Numbered from the stretch's first letter, positions 29,771 through 37,989 are shown. The stretch is DNA of 64,000 nt from Pseudomonadota bacterium (GCA_016719885.1 JADJYF010000013.1:62001-126000), one strand, 5' to 3'. The notes: a model not told the origin generated them from the sequence alone. Made by a program: numbers and translations.

Positions 29771-30733
29771 ATGACCGCCAGCCACACCGCCGCCACCGCG
29801 CCCGTCATGGTCGCCTCGTTCTACCGTTTCGTGACGCTCGCCGCGCCGCGCGAGCTCGGTGCCGTGCTCGGCGAACGCGCGCGCGCGCTGGATCTGCTCG
29901 GCACCTTGCTGCTGGCCGAGGAAGGATTGAACGCGAGCATCGCCGGCGCGCCGGCGGCGGTCGCTGGGTTTCTCGATTTCCTGCGCGCGCAACCGGGCTT
30001 CGCGAGCTTGAGCGACGTGCGCGAATCCTGGCACGCGAGCGCGCCGTTCCGGCGCTTCAAAATCAAGTACAAGCGCGAAATCGTCACCATGGGCGTGCCC
30101 GGCATCGCACCGGCCGAGCGCACCGGCATCCACGTCACACCCACGGCATGGAACGAACTGCTGAACGACCCGCAAGTGCTGCTGATCGATACGCGCAACC
30201 GCTACGAGGTGCGGGTCGGCAGCTTCGACGGCGCGCTCGATCTCGGCATGGACAGCTTTCGCGAGTTCCCGGCCTTGATCGACGCCGAACTCGAACGCAG
30301 TGGCGCGACCCGCGTGGCGATGTTCTGCACCGGCGGCATACGCTGTGAAAAGGCCAGCGCCTATCTCATGGAGCGCGGCATCGAGGCGGTGTACCAGCTC
30401 GAAGGCGGCATCCTCAATTACCTCGAGCAAACGCCGTCGGCAACCTCGCGCTGGCATGGCGATTGTTTCGTGTTCGACGAACGCGTGGCGCTCGATGCCG
30501 CCTTGAGCCCGGGCGAGTTCACGCTGTGCTTCGCGTGCCGACGGCCCTTGAGTGCCGAGGACCGCGCCTCACCATTGTTTCGCGAGGCCGAGTGTTGCCC
30601 GCATTGCCATGACCAGTTGAGCGCCGACAAGCGCCGCGGCTTCGCCGAGAGACGCCGCCAGGTGGCGCTGGCCGACGCGCGCCACGAGCGCCACGTCGGC
30701 GCGGTGATGCCGGTGCGTGACAAGGCACTGTAG
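29771..30733 (+). CDS. trhO: tRNA uridine(34) hydroxylase TrhO (rhodanese domain)
   Basis: 320 residues. Oxygen-dependent hydroxylation of U34 in tRNA, formerly YceA. An N-terminal ferredoxin-like domain carries LLAEEGLNASIAG and KIKYKREIVTMG. The rhodanese domain has the active-site loop FCTGGIRCEKASAYL. A C-terminal cysteine-rich part (LCFACRRPL, CCPHCHDQL) may bind zinc. Its product is the substrate of CmoB, encoded divergently. The TAG stop (30731-30733) lies in a family A repeat (GTAGGTGCAAATT). Confidence 0.94.
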   Translation: MTASHTAATAPVMVASFYRFVTLAAPRELGAVLGERARALDLLGTLLLAEEGLNASIAGAPAAVAGFLDFLRAQPGFASLSDVRESWHASAPFRRFKIKYKREIVTMGVPGIAPAERTGIHVTPTAWNELLNDPQVLLIDTRNRYEVRVGSFDGALDLGMDSFREFPALIDAELERSGATRVAMFCTGGIRCEKASAYLMERGIEAVYQLEGGILNYLEQTPSATSRWHGDCFVFDERVALDAALSPGEFTLCFACRRPLSAEDRASPLFREAECCPHCHDQLSADKRRGFAERRRQVALADARHERHVGAVMPVRDKAL

Positions 30734-30751
30734 GTGCAAATTCATTCGCAC
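30730..30751. repeat. Single family A repeat arm overlapping the trhO stop
   Basis: One copy reading GTAG then GTGCAAATTCATTCGCAC; one base differs from the palindromic consensus (CAAA for CGAA). No opposite arm is seen nearby. It begins in the trhO stop codon. Confidence 0.75.
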
Positions 30752-30769
30752 ATTCGCGGTGCGCAGAAT

Positions 30770-30833
30770 GTCAGGCTGAAGCCTGACCCACAGGGCCATC
30801 GCTTTTTCATTGTGGGTCAGGCTTCAGCCTGAC
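30770..30833. repeat. Family B palindromic repeat pair
   Basis: Inverted copies at 30770-30792 (GTCAGGCTGAAGCCTGAC then CCCACA) and 30811-30833, separated by 18 bases that include CTTTTTC. The whole unit can form a perfect 23-base-pair hairpin. It lies between convergent trhO and the unknown gene ending at 30885, and may terminate both. Confidence 0.88.
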
Positions 30834-30884
30834 ATTTGCCTGATGCCCGGGCGCCCCGCCACAGGCCGACGATGTCGCGCCTGT

Positions 30885-31496
30885 TCAGAAGCCGCTGATG
30901 TGATGCTCGATGAGTTTGGCGATGGCCTTTTCGTCCATGCGCGGCGGGCCGTCGGGAAACCACAGCGCCGATTGCGCGAGCATCAGGCGCGCGATGCGCG
31001 CGCCGTCGAACATGCGCTGTTCGTCCAGGCAGTCTTCCATGAAGCGCGTGACCAGCGACAAGGCCGCGCCGAGCACCGCTTCGGTGTCCGTCGTGCGCGC
31101 GCTCGCGGCCGCCACCGGGGCCTGCTCGGCGAGGCGCGGCAGCGTGCGTGCAACGAAGTCCAGCAACGATTCCGCCGCCGCCGGCATCGCCACGCCCTGC
31201 CCGTGCGCCCATGCGCGCACCCGCAGGCCGGTGGTGACCTGCTCGCCTTCCACGGCAAGTGCGGACGCCATCGCGTCGAGCAATGCCGCCGCCTCGTCGG
31301 CCATGGCCAAGGCCTCGACATGGCGCTGCCACGCGTCGGGCGCCACGCCTATCAACAAGGCGATGGCGACCGGTGACAGCGGCCACTGCTCTTCGCCCAC
31401 CCAGCGCTCGTAGAGCAACTGCCGGGCAGGGTCAGGGCTATCGGGATTGAGGCCGGTGCGCAGTCGCGCCACCAGCGAGGTGACTGGTCCGGGCAT
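30885..31496 (-). CDS. Conserved-looking protein of unknown function
   Basis: 203 residues, not recognised. No signal peptide or membrane helix; largely alpha-helical and alanine-rich. Notable segments: RLRTGLNPDSPDPARQLLYE near the N terminus, RWVGEEQWPLSPVAIALL, LSLVTRFMEDCLDEQRMFDG and DEKAIAKLIEHHISGF at the end. The start (ATG 31496) is two bases after the stop of the sugar-dehydrogenase-like gene, which itself follows a Ser/Thr kinase gene by 4 bases, so the three form one operon. Codon use is like its neighbours. It could be a substrate or partner of the kinase, which is speculation from position alone. Confidence 0.7.
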   Translation of the reverse strand: MPGPVTSLVARLRTGLNPDSPDPARQLLYERWVGEEQWPLSPVAIALLIGVAPDAWQRHVEALAMADEAAALLDAMASALAVEGEQVTTGLRVRAWAHGQGVAMPAAAESLLDFVARTLPRLAEQAPVAAASARTTDTEAVLGAALSLVTRFMEDCLDEQRMFDGARIARLMLAQSALWFPDGPPRMDEKAIAKLIEHHISGF

Positions 31497-31498
31497 GG

Positions 31499-32605
31499 TC
31501 AGGGCGGCTGGTAGGTCACACGGTAGACGACACCGGCCTGGTCGTCGGAGATCAGCAGGGAGCCGTCTTCGAGCGTTGCGAACGCCACCGGCCGTCCCCA
31601 GTTCTCCTCGCCCTCGAGCCAGCCGGTGATGAAGGGTTCATAGCTGGCGAGCGAGCCATCCGGCTTGAGCGTGGCGCGCATCACCCGGTAGCCTGACTTG
31701 CGCGAGCGATTCCAGGAACCGTGTTCGGCCACCAGCAGCGCGTGGCGATACTCGGCCGGAAACATGCCGCCTCGATAGAACATGAGGCCGGTCGGCGCGA
31801 CGTGGGCGCCGAGTTCGATGGCGGGCGGCGTGAATTGGTCGGCGCGCTGGCCGGCGCCGAACTCGGCATCGAGGATGGCGGCGCCGTGCACATGGGGATA
31901 ACCGAAGTCCTGCCCGGCACGCGTGACGCGATTGATTTCGTCGGGCGGCACATCGTCACCGAGCATGTCGCGACCGTGGTCCGCGAACCACATCTCGCCG
32001 TTGGCGGGATGCCAGTCGAAGGCCACCGAGTTGCGCACGCCGCGCGCGTAGGCCGTGACCTTGCCGCTGTCGGTGGTGATGCGCAGTATCGAGGCATAGG
32101 GAAATTTCGGTGCGCAGATATTGCACGGCGCGCCGACCGGCACATACAGCGCGCCGTCGGGACCGAAGGCGATGGCCTTCCAGCCGTGATGCAGATCCTT
32201 GGGCAAGCCGCCCACCACCTGTTCCGGCAGCGGCGGCGCCGGCAGGTGGGCCTCGATGTTGGAGTAGCGCAGCACCCGGTCCACCGCCGCCACGTACAGC
32301 GCGCCGTCACGAAAGGCGACGCCCGATGGCATGCTGAGATATTCAGCGACCAGGCCGATACGCTCCGCCACGCGATCGTGGTTGGCGTCGATGGCGGCAT
32401 ACACACGCCCGGCTTCACGGCTGCCGATGAACAAGGTGCCCTGACTGCCGAGCGCCATCTGGCGCGCGTCGGGCACCTGGTCGGCATACAGGCTGATGTG
32501 AAATCCGGGCGGCAGGCGCAGGCGCGCGAGATCCAGCGCCCAGGCCGCCGTCGTGGTGGCCAGCAGTGCCAGGCCGGCAACGACGGTGACCAGCGCGCGT
32601 GCCAT
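31499..32605 (-). CDS. Exported PQQ-dependent sugar dehydrogenase-like beta-propeller
   Basis: 368 residues with a signal peptide (cleavage about AWA|LDLAR), so periplasmic. A propeller of the soluble glucose/sorbosone dehydrogenase type: LRLPPGFHISLYADQVPDARQ, FIGSREAGRVYA, PSGVAFRDGALYVA, HHGWKAIAFGPDGALYV, ARGVRNSVAFDWHPANGEMWFADHGRD, NRSRKSGYRV. Three cysteines are seen, two of them in VGAPCNICAPKF. Oxidation of a sugar or aldehyde using PQQ is inferred from family; no PQQ biosynthesis gene is in the window. It is the middle gene of an operon between a Ser/Thr kinase and an unknown protein. Confidence 0.85.
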   Translation of the reverse strand: MARALVTVVAGLALLATTTAAWALDLARLRLPPGFHISLYADQVPDARQMALGSQGTLFIGSREAGRVYAAIDANHDRVAERIGLVAEYLSMPSGVAFRDGALYVAAVDRVLRYSNIEAHLPAPPLPEQVVGGLPKDLHHGWKAIAFGPDGALYVPVGAPCNICAPKFPYASILRITTDSGKVTAYARGVRNSVAFDWHPANGEMWFADHGRDMLGDDVPPDEINRVTRAGQDFGYPHVHGAAILDAEFGAGQRADQFTPPAIELGAHVAPTGLMFYRGGMFPAEYRHALLVAEHGSWNRSRKSGYRVMRATLKPDGSLASYEPFITGWLEGEENWGRPVAFATLEDGSLLISDDQAGVVYRVTYQPP

Positions 32606-32609
32606 GGTC

Positions 32610-33905
32610 TCAGATTTCCTGCGACATCTTCTCGGTGGTGACCGACAGGCGATGAATGAGCGTGCGCAGGAACACCTTGAGGAAGCGCACCTGGCAATTG
32701 AGTGAAACCTGGGTGATGACCGTCGAGTTCACTTTCAGGAGCGAGGTGGCGCCCTTGGCGACAATGGTCGCGGTGCGCTTGGTCTTGGCCAGGTAGCCCA
32801 TCTCGCCGAAGCAGTCACCAGCCAGCAACACGCGCAGTTCCTTGCCGCTCTTCTCCACCGCCACTTCGCCGTAGACGATGATGTAGAACGAATCGTCCAG
32901 TTCGCCTTCGACGATGATCTGATCGCCGTCGCGATAGTCCTGCCACTTGCCGGCGCGCACGATCTCCCAGATCTCGGCATCAGGAAAGCCGTCGAAGAAA
33001 TCGAGCTGCTTGACGGCGACGAACTGCTCCTGCTCGGAGATGTTCTCTTCCGGCGTCTCCAGCAGCGAATCGAAGGCGCGGCTGAGATCCGACGCCATGT
33101 CCATGCCCATCTGGTAGCGCTGCGCGCGATCCTTGGCCAGCGCCTTGTTCATGATGCGCACCAGTTCCTCGGGCACGTCCTGGCGGAACTGGCGCACGTC
33201 CGGCGGGTCGTCGTTGAGGATGCGCTGCACGAGGCGTGAAAAATTCTCGGCCACGAACGGATGCTTGCCCGCGAGCAGTTCGTACATGATCACGCCCAGC
33301 GAAAAGATGTCGGTCTGGTTGGTGAGGTAGTCCTCGGTGATCTGTTCGGGGGACATGTAGCGCGGCGAACCGACCAGGCCCATGGGCATGGTCTTGGTCG
33401 AATCCATCTTCGACAGGTGGGCGATGCTGAAATCGCCAATCTTCACGTCGCCGGTGGCCGTGACCAGGATGTTGGTCGGCTTGATGTCGCGATGGATGAC
33501 GCCCTGCTTGTGCGCGTAGTCGAGCGCCTTCGCGCACTTGAAGATCATCTCCACCACTTTTTCTATGGAGGCGAGGTGATCGGGCTTGCAATAGGTCTTG
33601 AGCGTCTCGCCGCCCTCGACCAGCTCCATGACGATGTAGCAGGTGTCACCGTCGACACCGGCATCGTAGATGCCGATGATGTTGGGATGGGTGAGGCGTC
33701 CGGCGGTATGCGCCTCGTTGAAGAACATCTTGCGGTAGCGCTCGCCGCCTTCCTCGTCGTTCAACTGCTCGGCGTGGGCAATCTTGATGGCGACATTGCG
33801 GTCGGCATAGGGGTCGTGGCCGAGGTAGACCGTGCCCATGCTGCCGCGGCCGATTTCGCGCATGACCTGGTACTTGCCCAAGCGTTCCGGGACTTGTCCG
33901 CTCAT
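32610..33905 (-). CDS. Ser/Thr protein kinase with C-terminal cyclic-nucleotide-binding domain (copy 1)
   Basis: 431 residues. Kinase domain about 10-275: glycine loop GRGSMGTVY, VAIK lysine, catalytic loop HRDIKPTN, SPRYMSPEQ. The magnesium loop reads DFS (GDFSIAH) instead of DFG, keeping the essential Asp. The cNMP-binding domain (about 305-420) has GELDDSFYIIVYGEVAVE and phosphate-cassette-like FGEMGYLAKTKRTAT with the conserved Glu and Arg. No membrane helix, so cytosolic, with a cyclic nucleotide as probable input. It is the first gene of an operon with a sugar dehydrogenase and an unknown protein, and a paralogue (431 residues) lies at 35894-37189. Divergent to pgi across 271 bases in which no other gene is seen. 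Confidence 0.92.
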   Translation of the reverse strand: MSGQVPERLGKYQVMREIGRGSMGTVYLGHDPYADRNVAIKIAHAEQLNDEEGGERYRKMFFNEAHTAGRLTHPNIIGIYDAGVDGDTCYIVMELVEGGETLKTYCKPDHLASIEKVVEMIFKCAKALDYAHKQGVIHRDIKPTNILVTATGDVKIGDFSIAHLSKMDSTKTMPMGLVGSPRYMSPEQITEDYLTNQTDIFSLGVIMYELLAGKHPFVAENFSRLVQRILNDDPPDVRQFRQDVPEELVRIMNKALAKDRAQRYQMGMDMASDLSRAFDSLLETPEENISEQEQFVAVKQLDFFDGFPDAEIWEIVRAGKWQDYRDGDQIIVEGELDDSFYIIVYGEVAVEKSGKELRVLLAGDCFGEMGYLAKTKRTATIVAKGATSLLKVNSTVITQVSLNCQVRFLKVFLRTLIHRLSVTTEKMSQEI

Positions 33906-34176
33906 GTGCTGCTCTGGTCACTCGCTGGTTTTGGGCCCGATCCATCGGCGGCGGCTTCACCGCTACAAGAGGCATCGATGGGCGCCTGCCTCGGCGTTCG
34001 CCGTATCGTTCGCCTTGACTTTCAAGATAGTAATTCAATTCCCGGGACCGGCATACCGGGCCCGCCGGCGCGGCGCGACGTCGCGCCACGCAGTCATCAA
34101 AATGGGGCTGCGGCGTGGCTTGCGGCAGCTTCCCGGGATGCTTATCGTCACTTTGAAGCGGAACTGGATCACCGAG

Positions 34177-35781
34177 ATGCCCGAATCGACCCATGCATTG
34201 TGCAATCGCCTGCGACAGCAGGCAGCGACCCTCGCCGCGCGGGACATCGCCAGCCTGTTCGACGCCGAGCCCGACAGGCTCGTGCGCCTGCGCAAGTCGG
34301 CCGCCGGCCTGACCCTGGACGTTTCCAAGCAAGCGCTCGACACGGCGGCGCTGGAGGGCCTGCTGAGCCTCGCGGCGGCGAGTGGCCTCGGCGCCGCCAT
34401 CGAAGCCATGTTCAAGGGCGATATCATCAATCACACCGAAAGGCGCGCGGTGCTGCATACCGCCCTGCGCGCCGGCGCCGAGGGTCGGGCGGAGGTCGAC
34501 GGTCAGCGCGTCGCCACCGAAGTGGAACACGTGCTGGCGCGCATGGAACGGCTGGTGGCGGATGTCCACGAGGGGCGCTGGCGCGGCTACAGCGGCGAAC
34601 GCATCACCGACGTCGTCAACATCGGCATCGGCGGCTCCCATCTCGGCCCGCAGCTCGCCTGCGAGGCGCTGCGCTACCAGCACAGCGGGCAGGTACGCGT
34701 GCACTTTCTCGCCAATGTCGATGGCGGGGAATTCGATCGCGTGGTGGCGCCTCTGAACCCGGCCTCCACCCTGTTCCTGATCACTTCGAAGTCGTTCACC
34801 ACGGTCGAAACCCGCTTGAACGCAATGTCGGCGCGCGCGTGGCTGGCGACGCGCTTCACCGATGGCGCCGCCATTGCCTGTCATTTCGTCGCGGTCAGTG
34901 CCGCACCCGCCAAGGCGGTCGAATTCGGCATCGCGGCCGACAACGTCTATCCGCTGTGGGACTGGGTCGGCGGCCGCTATTCACTGTGGTCGGCGGTGGG
35001 CCTGCCGATCGCGTTCGCGGTCGGCATGGACGCTTTTCGCGAATTCCTGGCCGGCGCGCGCGCGCTGGACGAGCATTTCCGCGCCACGCCGTTCGCCGAC
35101 AACCTGGCGGTGCTGCTGGCGCTGACGGCGTTCTGGAACAGCCACTGCCAGGGCGCCGAATCGGAAGCGGTGGTGCCCTACGACGACCGCCTGCGCTACC
35201 TGCCGGACTACCTGCAGCAGCTCGAAATGGAAAGCAATGGCAAGCGCGTGGACCGCGAAGGCCAGCCCCTCGCGGGCCACTCGGCGCCCGTCACCTGGGG
35301 CGGTCTCGGCACCAACGCGCAGCACGCCGTCTTCCAGCTCCTGCACCAGGGCACGCGTCGCGTGCCGGTCGACTTCATCGTGTGTCTCACCCATCCCGCG
35401 GCGCGCGCCGCGCATCACGACATGCTGGTCGCCAACTGCATCGCCCAGGCCGAGGGCCTCATGCGCGGCCGCATCATCGACAGCGCCGATCCGCTGGCGC
35501 GCCATCGCGACATTCCCGGCAACCGCGCCAGCACGCTCATCAGCATGCACGCGCTGACCGCGGCCACGCTGGGCGCGCTGATCGCGCTCTACGAACACAA
35601 GACCTACGTACAGAGCGTGTTGATGAACATCAACGCTTTCGATCAATGGGGCGTGGAACTCGGCAAGGTGCTGGCCGGCAGCATCCTCGAGGAGATCAGC
35701 CAGGGCGCGGTGAGCGGCGAGCATGACCCGTCGACGCGCGCGATGTTGGAGGCGTATCTCGCCGCACGCACTGAGAATTGA
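34177..35781 (+). CDS. pgi: Glucose-6-phosphate isomerase
   Basis: 534 residues from the ATG at 34177. Interconverts glucose-6-phosphate and fructose-6-phosphate. Seen: VNIGIGGSHLGPQL, FLITSKSFTTVETRLNA, the signature DNVYPLWDWVGGRYSLWSA, catalytic Glu352 in EMESNGKRV, NAQHAVFQLLHQG, and the catalytic-Lys segment YEHKTYVQSVL. Length fits the E. coli type (about 549). In-frame sequence upstream of 34177 is not homologous to the family and overlaps the promoter region of the divergent kinase. It lies between two paralogous kinase genes, and family B repeats follow the stop. Confidence 0.95.
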   Translation: MPESTHALCNRLRQQAATLAARDIASLFDAEPDRLVRLRKSAAGLTLDVSKQALDTAALEGLLSLAAASGLGAAIEAMFKGDIINHTERRAVLHTALRAGAEGRAEVDGQRVATEVEHVLARMERLVADVHEGRWRGYSGERITDVVNIGIGGSHLGPQLACEALRYQHSGQVRVHFLANVDGGEFDRVVAPLNPASTLFLITSKSFTTVETRLNAMSARAWLATRFTDGAAIACHFVAVSAAPAKAVEFGIAADNVYPLWDWVGGRYSLWSAVGLPIAFAVGMDAFREFLAGARALDEHFRATPFADNLAVLLALTAFWNSHCQGAESEAVVPYDDRLRYLPDYLQQLEMESNGKRVDREGQPLAGHSAPVTWGGLGTNAQHAVFQLLHQGTRRVPVDFIVCLTHPAARAAHHDMLVANCIAQAEGLMRGRIIDSADPLARHRDIPGNRASTLISMHALTAATLGALIALYEHKTYVQSVLMNINAFDQWGVELGKVLAGSILEEISQGAVSGEHDPSTRAMLEAYLAARTEN

Positions 35782-35783
35782 AT

Positions 35784-35848
35784 GTCAGACTGAAGTCTGA
35801 CCCACAATAAAATGTGCCGTGACTTTGTGGGTCAGACTTCAGTCTGAC
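35784..35848. repeat. Family B palindromic repeat pair
   Basis: Inverted copies at 35784-35806 (GTCAGACTGAAGTCTGAC then CCCACA) and 35826-35848, spaced by 19 bases. It starts two bases after the pgi stop and lies between the convergent pgi and kinase copy 2 genes, so it probably serves as a terminator for both. Confidence 0.88.
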
Positions 35849-35893
35849 GACGAAATGTGCGATTGAAGTCTCATCCGAGGGGGATGGGGACAT

Positions 35894-37189
35894 TCACAGC
35901 GCCGGGCCCCGCACCGCCATTTCGGAGGTCCTGGCCAGGCGGTCGATCAGCACCTTCATGAACACCTTGTAGAAACGCAGCTGGCAATCGGCGCTGACCT
36001 GCTCGATGAGCGTCGCGTTGATCTTGAGCAATGACAACGGTCCGTCGGCCTTGACCGTGGCGGTGCGCTTGATGCGGTTGAGATAGCCCATTTCGCCGAA
36101 GCAGTCGCCGGTATGCAGCTGGTCCAGCGACTGGCCGAACTTGGTGACCGAGACGTCACCGCTGACGATGATGAAGAACGCCTCGTCGACTTCGCCCTCG
36201 ATCACCACCGCCGTGTCGACATCCACTTCCATCCACACGCTGGCGCGGATGATCTCCCAGATCTCGTTGTCGGGAAAACCACGAAAGAATTCCAGGCGCT
36301 TGACCTTGTCGAACTTGGCCGTGATGGCGATGTCTTCCTGCGGACGTTCGAGGTGGGTGAACACCATGGAAAGGTCCGCTGCGATGTCGAGCCCCGTGCG
36401 ATAACGACGCGCCGGGTTTTTTTCCAGCGCGCGCCGCACGATGCGTTCCAGCACTTCGGGCGTGTCGGCCCGGTAGTTGCTCATGGGCGGCGGGTCTTCG
36501 TTGACTATCTTGTGCACCAGCGCCGAAAAACTTTCGCCGCCGAACGGATGATGGCCGGTGATGAGCTCATAGGCGACCACGCCCAGCGAAAACAGATCGG
36601 TCTGGTTGGTGATGACGTCCTCGTGCACCTGCTCGGGCGACATGTAGCGCGGCGAACCGACGAAGCCCAAGGGCATGGTCTGGGTGGTGTCCTGGCGTAC
36701 CGCGTGGGCGATGCTGAAATCGGCAATCTTGACGTCCATGTCGTCGGTGACGAGGATGTTGGACGGCTTGATGTCACGATGGATCACGCCCTGCCGGTGC
36801 GCGTAATCGAGCGCCTTGGCGCACTTGAAGATGATCTCCGCCGCCTGGTTGAGCGGCAGCAGTTTCTCGGCGCGGCAGTAGGGCCTGAGGGTGCCGCCCT
36901 TGGCCACCAGCTCCATGACGATGTAACACGAATCGCCATCCACGCCGGCATCGAAGATGTCGAGAATATTGGGATGACGCAGCATGCCGGCGGTGTGCGC
37001 TTCGTTGAAGAACATCTTGCGAAAGCGCTCGCCGGTGTCCTTGTCCTTCAGGGCTTCGGCCATCGCCACTTTCACCGCCACTTCGCGGTTGATGTAGGGG
37101 TCGAAGGCGCGATAGACGATGCCCATGCTGCCGCGCCCGATCTCGGACAGGATGTCGTACTTGCCGAGCTTTTTGGGCGCGTCGCTCAT
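35894..37189 (-). CDS. Ser/Thr protein kinase with C-terminal cyclic-nucleotide-binding domain (copy 2)
   Basis: 431 residues from the ATG at 37189. Same layout as the protein at 32610: glycine loop GRGSMGIVY, VAVK lysine, HRDIKPSN, magnesium loop ADFSIAH (DFS for DFG), SPRYMSPEQ, then GEVDEAFFIIVSGDVSVT and FGEMGYLNRIKRTATV. Long collinear stretches are shared (for example FRKMFFNEAHTAGMLRHPNI against YRKMFFNEAHTAGRLTHPNI), so the two are clear paralogues. Expected to be a cytosolic kinase controlled by a cyclic nucleotide. It stands alone, convergent with pgi and divergent to the Sco/PCuAC copper genes; whether it regulates them is unknown. Confidence 0.92.
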   Translation of the reverse strand: MSDAPKKLGKYDILSEIGRGSMGIVYRAFDPYINREVAVKVAMAEALKDKDTGERFRKMFFNEAHTAGMLRHPNILDIFDAGVDGDSCYIVMELVAKGGTLRPYCRAEKLLPLNQAAEIIFKCAKALDYAHRQGVIHRDIKPSNILVTDDMDVKIADFSIAHAVRQDTTQTMPLGFVGSPRYMSPEQVHEDVITNQTDLFSLGVVAYELITGHHPFGGESFSALVHKIVNEDPPPMSNYRADTPEVLERIVRRALEKNPARRYRTGLDIAADLSMVFTHLERPQEDIAITAKFDKVKRLEFFRGFPDNEIWEIIRASVWMEVDVDTAVVIEGEVDEAFFIIVSGDVSVTKFGQSLDQLHTGDCFGEMGYLNRIKRTATVKADGPLSLLKINATLIEQVSADCQLRFYKVFMKVLIDRLARTSEMAVRGPAL

Positions 37190-37329
37190 GATTGCCGCCG
37201 GACCGAAACGCCGCCCTGCGCGACGCCAGTGTGAATTGCATGGATATCGCCCGACATGGTGTCGATTGCGCCAGGCATTTGCAAGGCAAGCGACGCCGCG
37301 CAAGCAGCGACCCGGACACGCGCGATCGT

Positions 37330-37335
37330 TATAAT
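37330..37335 (+). promoter_or_regulatory. Perfect -10 hexamer six bases before the Sco start
   Basis: TATAAT at 37330-37335 is followed by CCGCTG and then the ATG at 37342. If used, transcription would start at or next to the A of the start codon, giving a leaderless message. No good -35 box is visible at the normal distance, and no ribosome site precedes the ATG. Confidence 0.35.
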
Positions 37336-37341
37336 CCGCTG

Positions 37342-37989
37342 ATGCAAGCGAGCACCCCCAAGATTCCGTGGCTGGCGATGATCCTGATCGCCGGTGTGGC
37401 CTTCACGGCGGGCATCGGCTTGTCGTACTGGCATAACCGCGACGGCGATGTGCCCGCCATCGACGGCCTGTTGTGGCCCGACCCGCCGGTGGTGCCCGAC
37501 ATCGCCCTGACCCGTGACGACGGCACGCCGTTCCGGCTTGCCGATCTGCGCGGCAAATGGACCTTGATGTTCTTCGGCTTCACGCACTGCCCCGACGTGT
37601 GCCCGACCACGCTGGACGTGCTGGCGCAGGTCCACACGGTCCTGCGTAAAGCACCGCCCTACGGCAGCCAGGGCCAGGTGGTGTTCGTGTCGGTCGATCC
37701 GGAGCGCGACACGCCGGCCCAGCTCGCGCAATACGTGCATTACTTCCACAAGGACTTTATCGGCGTGACCGGCGCCGAGGCTGAACTCAAACCGCTGACC
37801 CAGGCGCTGGGCGTGCTGTTCATGAAAGTGGCCGCCGGCGGCCCCGATTACTCGGTCGATCACTCGGCCGGCATTTTCTTCATCGACCCGGCGGGCCGCC
37901 TGGTCAGCGTGCTGACGCCACCGCATACCGCCGACGCGGTGATCGCGCGCTTCAAGGCGGTCAGCGCCTTCATCCTGGGAAGATCCTGA
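37342..37989 (+). CDS. Sco1/SenC-family copper metallochaperone
   Basis: 215 residues. An N-terminal membrane anchor (about 9-27, WLAMILIAGVAFTAGIGLSYW) precedes a periplasmic thioredoxin fold with the copper ligands Cys-x3-Cys in FGFTHCPDVCPTTLDVL and the distal His in DYSVDHSAGIFF. Sco proteins load or reduce the CuA centre of cytochrome c oxidase. The stop overlaps the start of the PCuAC gene (TGATG), so the two are coupled and act in the same copper-delivery path. No oxidase subunit gene is in the window. Confidence 0.93.
   Translation: MQASTPKIPWLAMILIAGVAFTAGIGLSYWHNRDGDVPAIDGLLWPDPPVVPDIALTRDDGTPFRLADLRGKWTLMFFGFTHCPDVCPTTLDVLAQVHTVLRKAPPYGSQGQVVFVSVDPERDTPAQLAQYVHYFHKDFIGVTGAEAELKPLTQALGVLFMKVAAGGPDYSVDHSAGIFFIDPAGRLVSVLTPPHTADAVIARFKAVSAFILGRS

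Noticed and set aside
28655..30457. 600-codon minus-strand frame including cmoB
   Set aside because: The upstream half overlaps trhO on the other strand and is not homologous to CmoB; the CmoB start at 29674 is natural.
33261..35726. Plus-strand open frame across the kinase and pgi
   Set aside because: Runs through the divergent promoter region and out of frame with pgi; the pgi frame carries all catalytic motifs.
20333..35848. Palindromic repeats as a CRISPR array
   Set aside because: Copies are scattered, paired head-to-head and lack regular unique spacers or cas genes.
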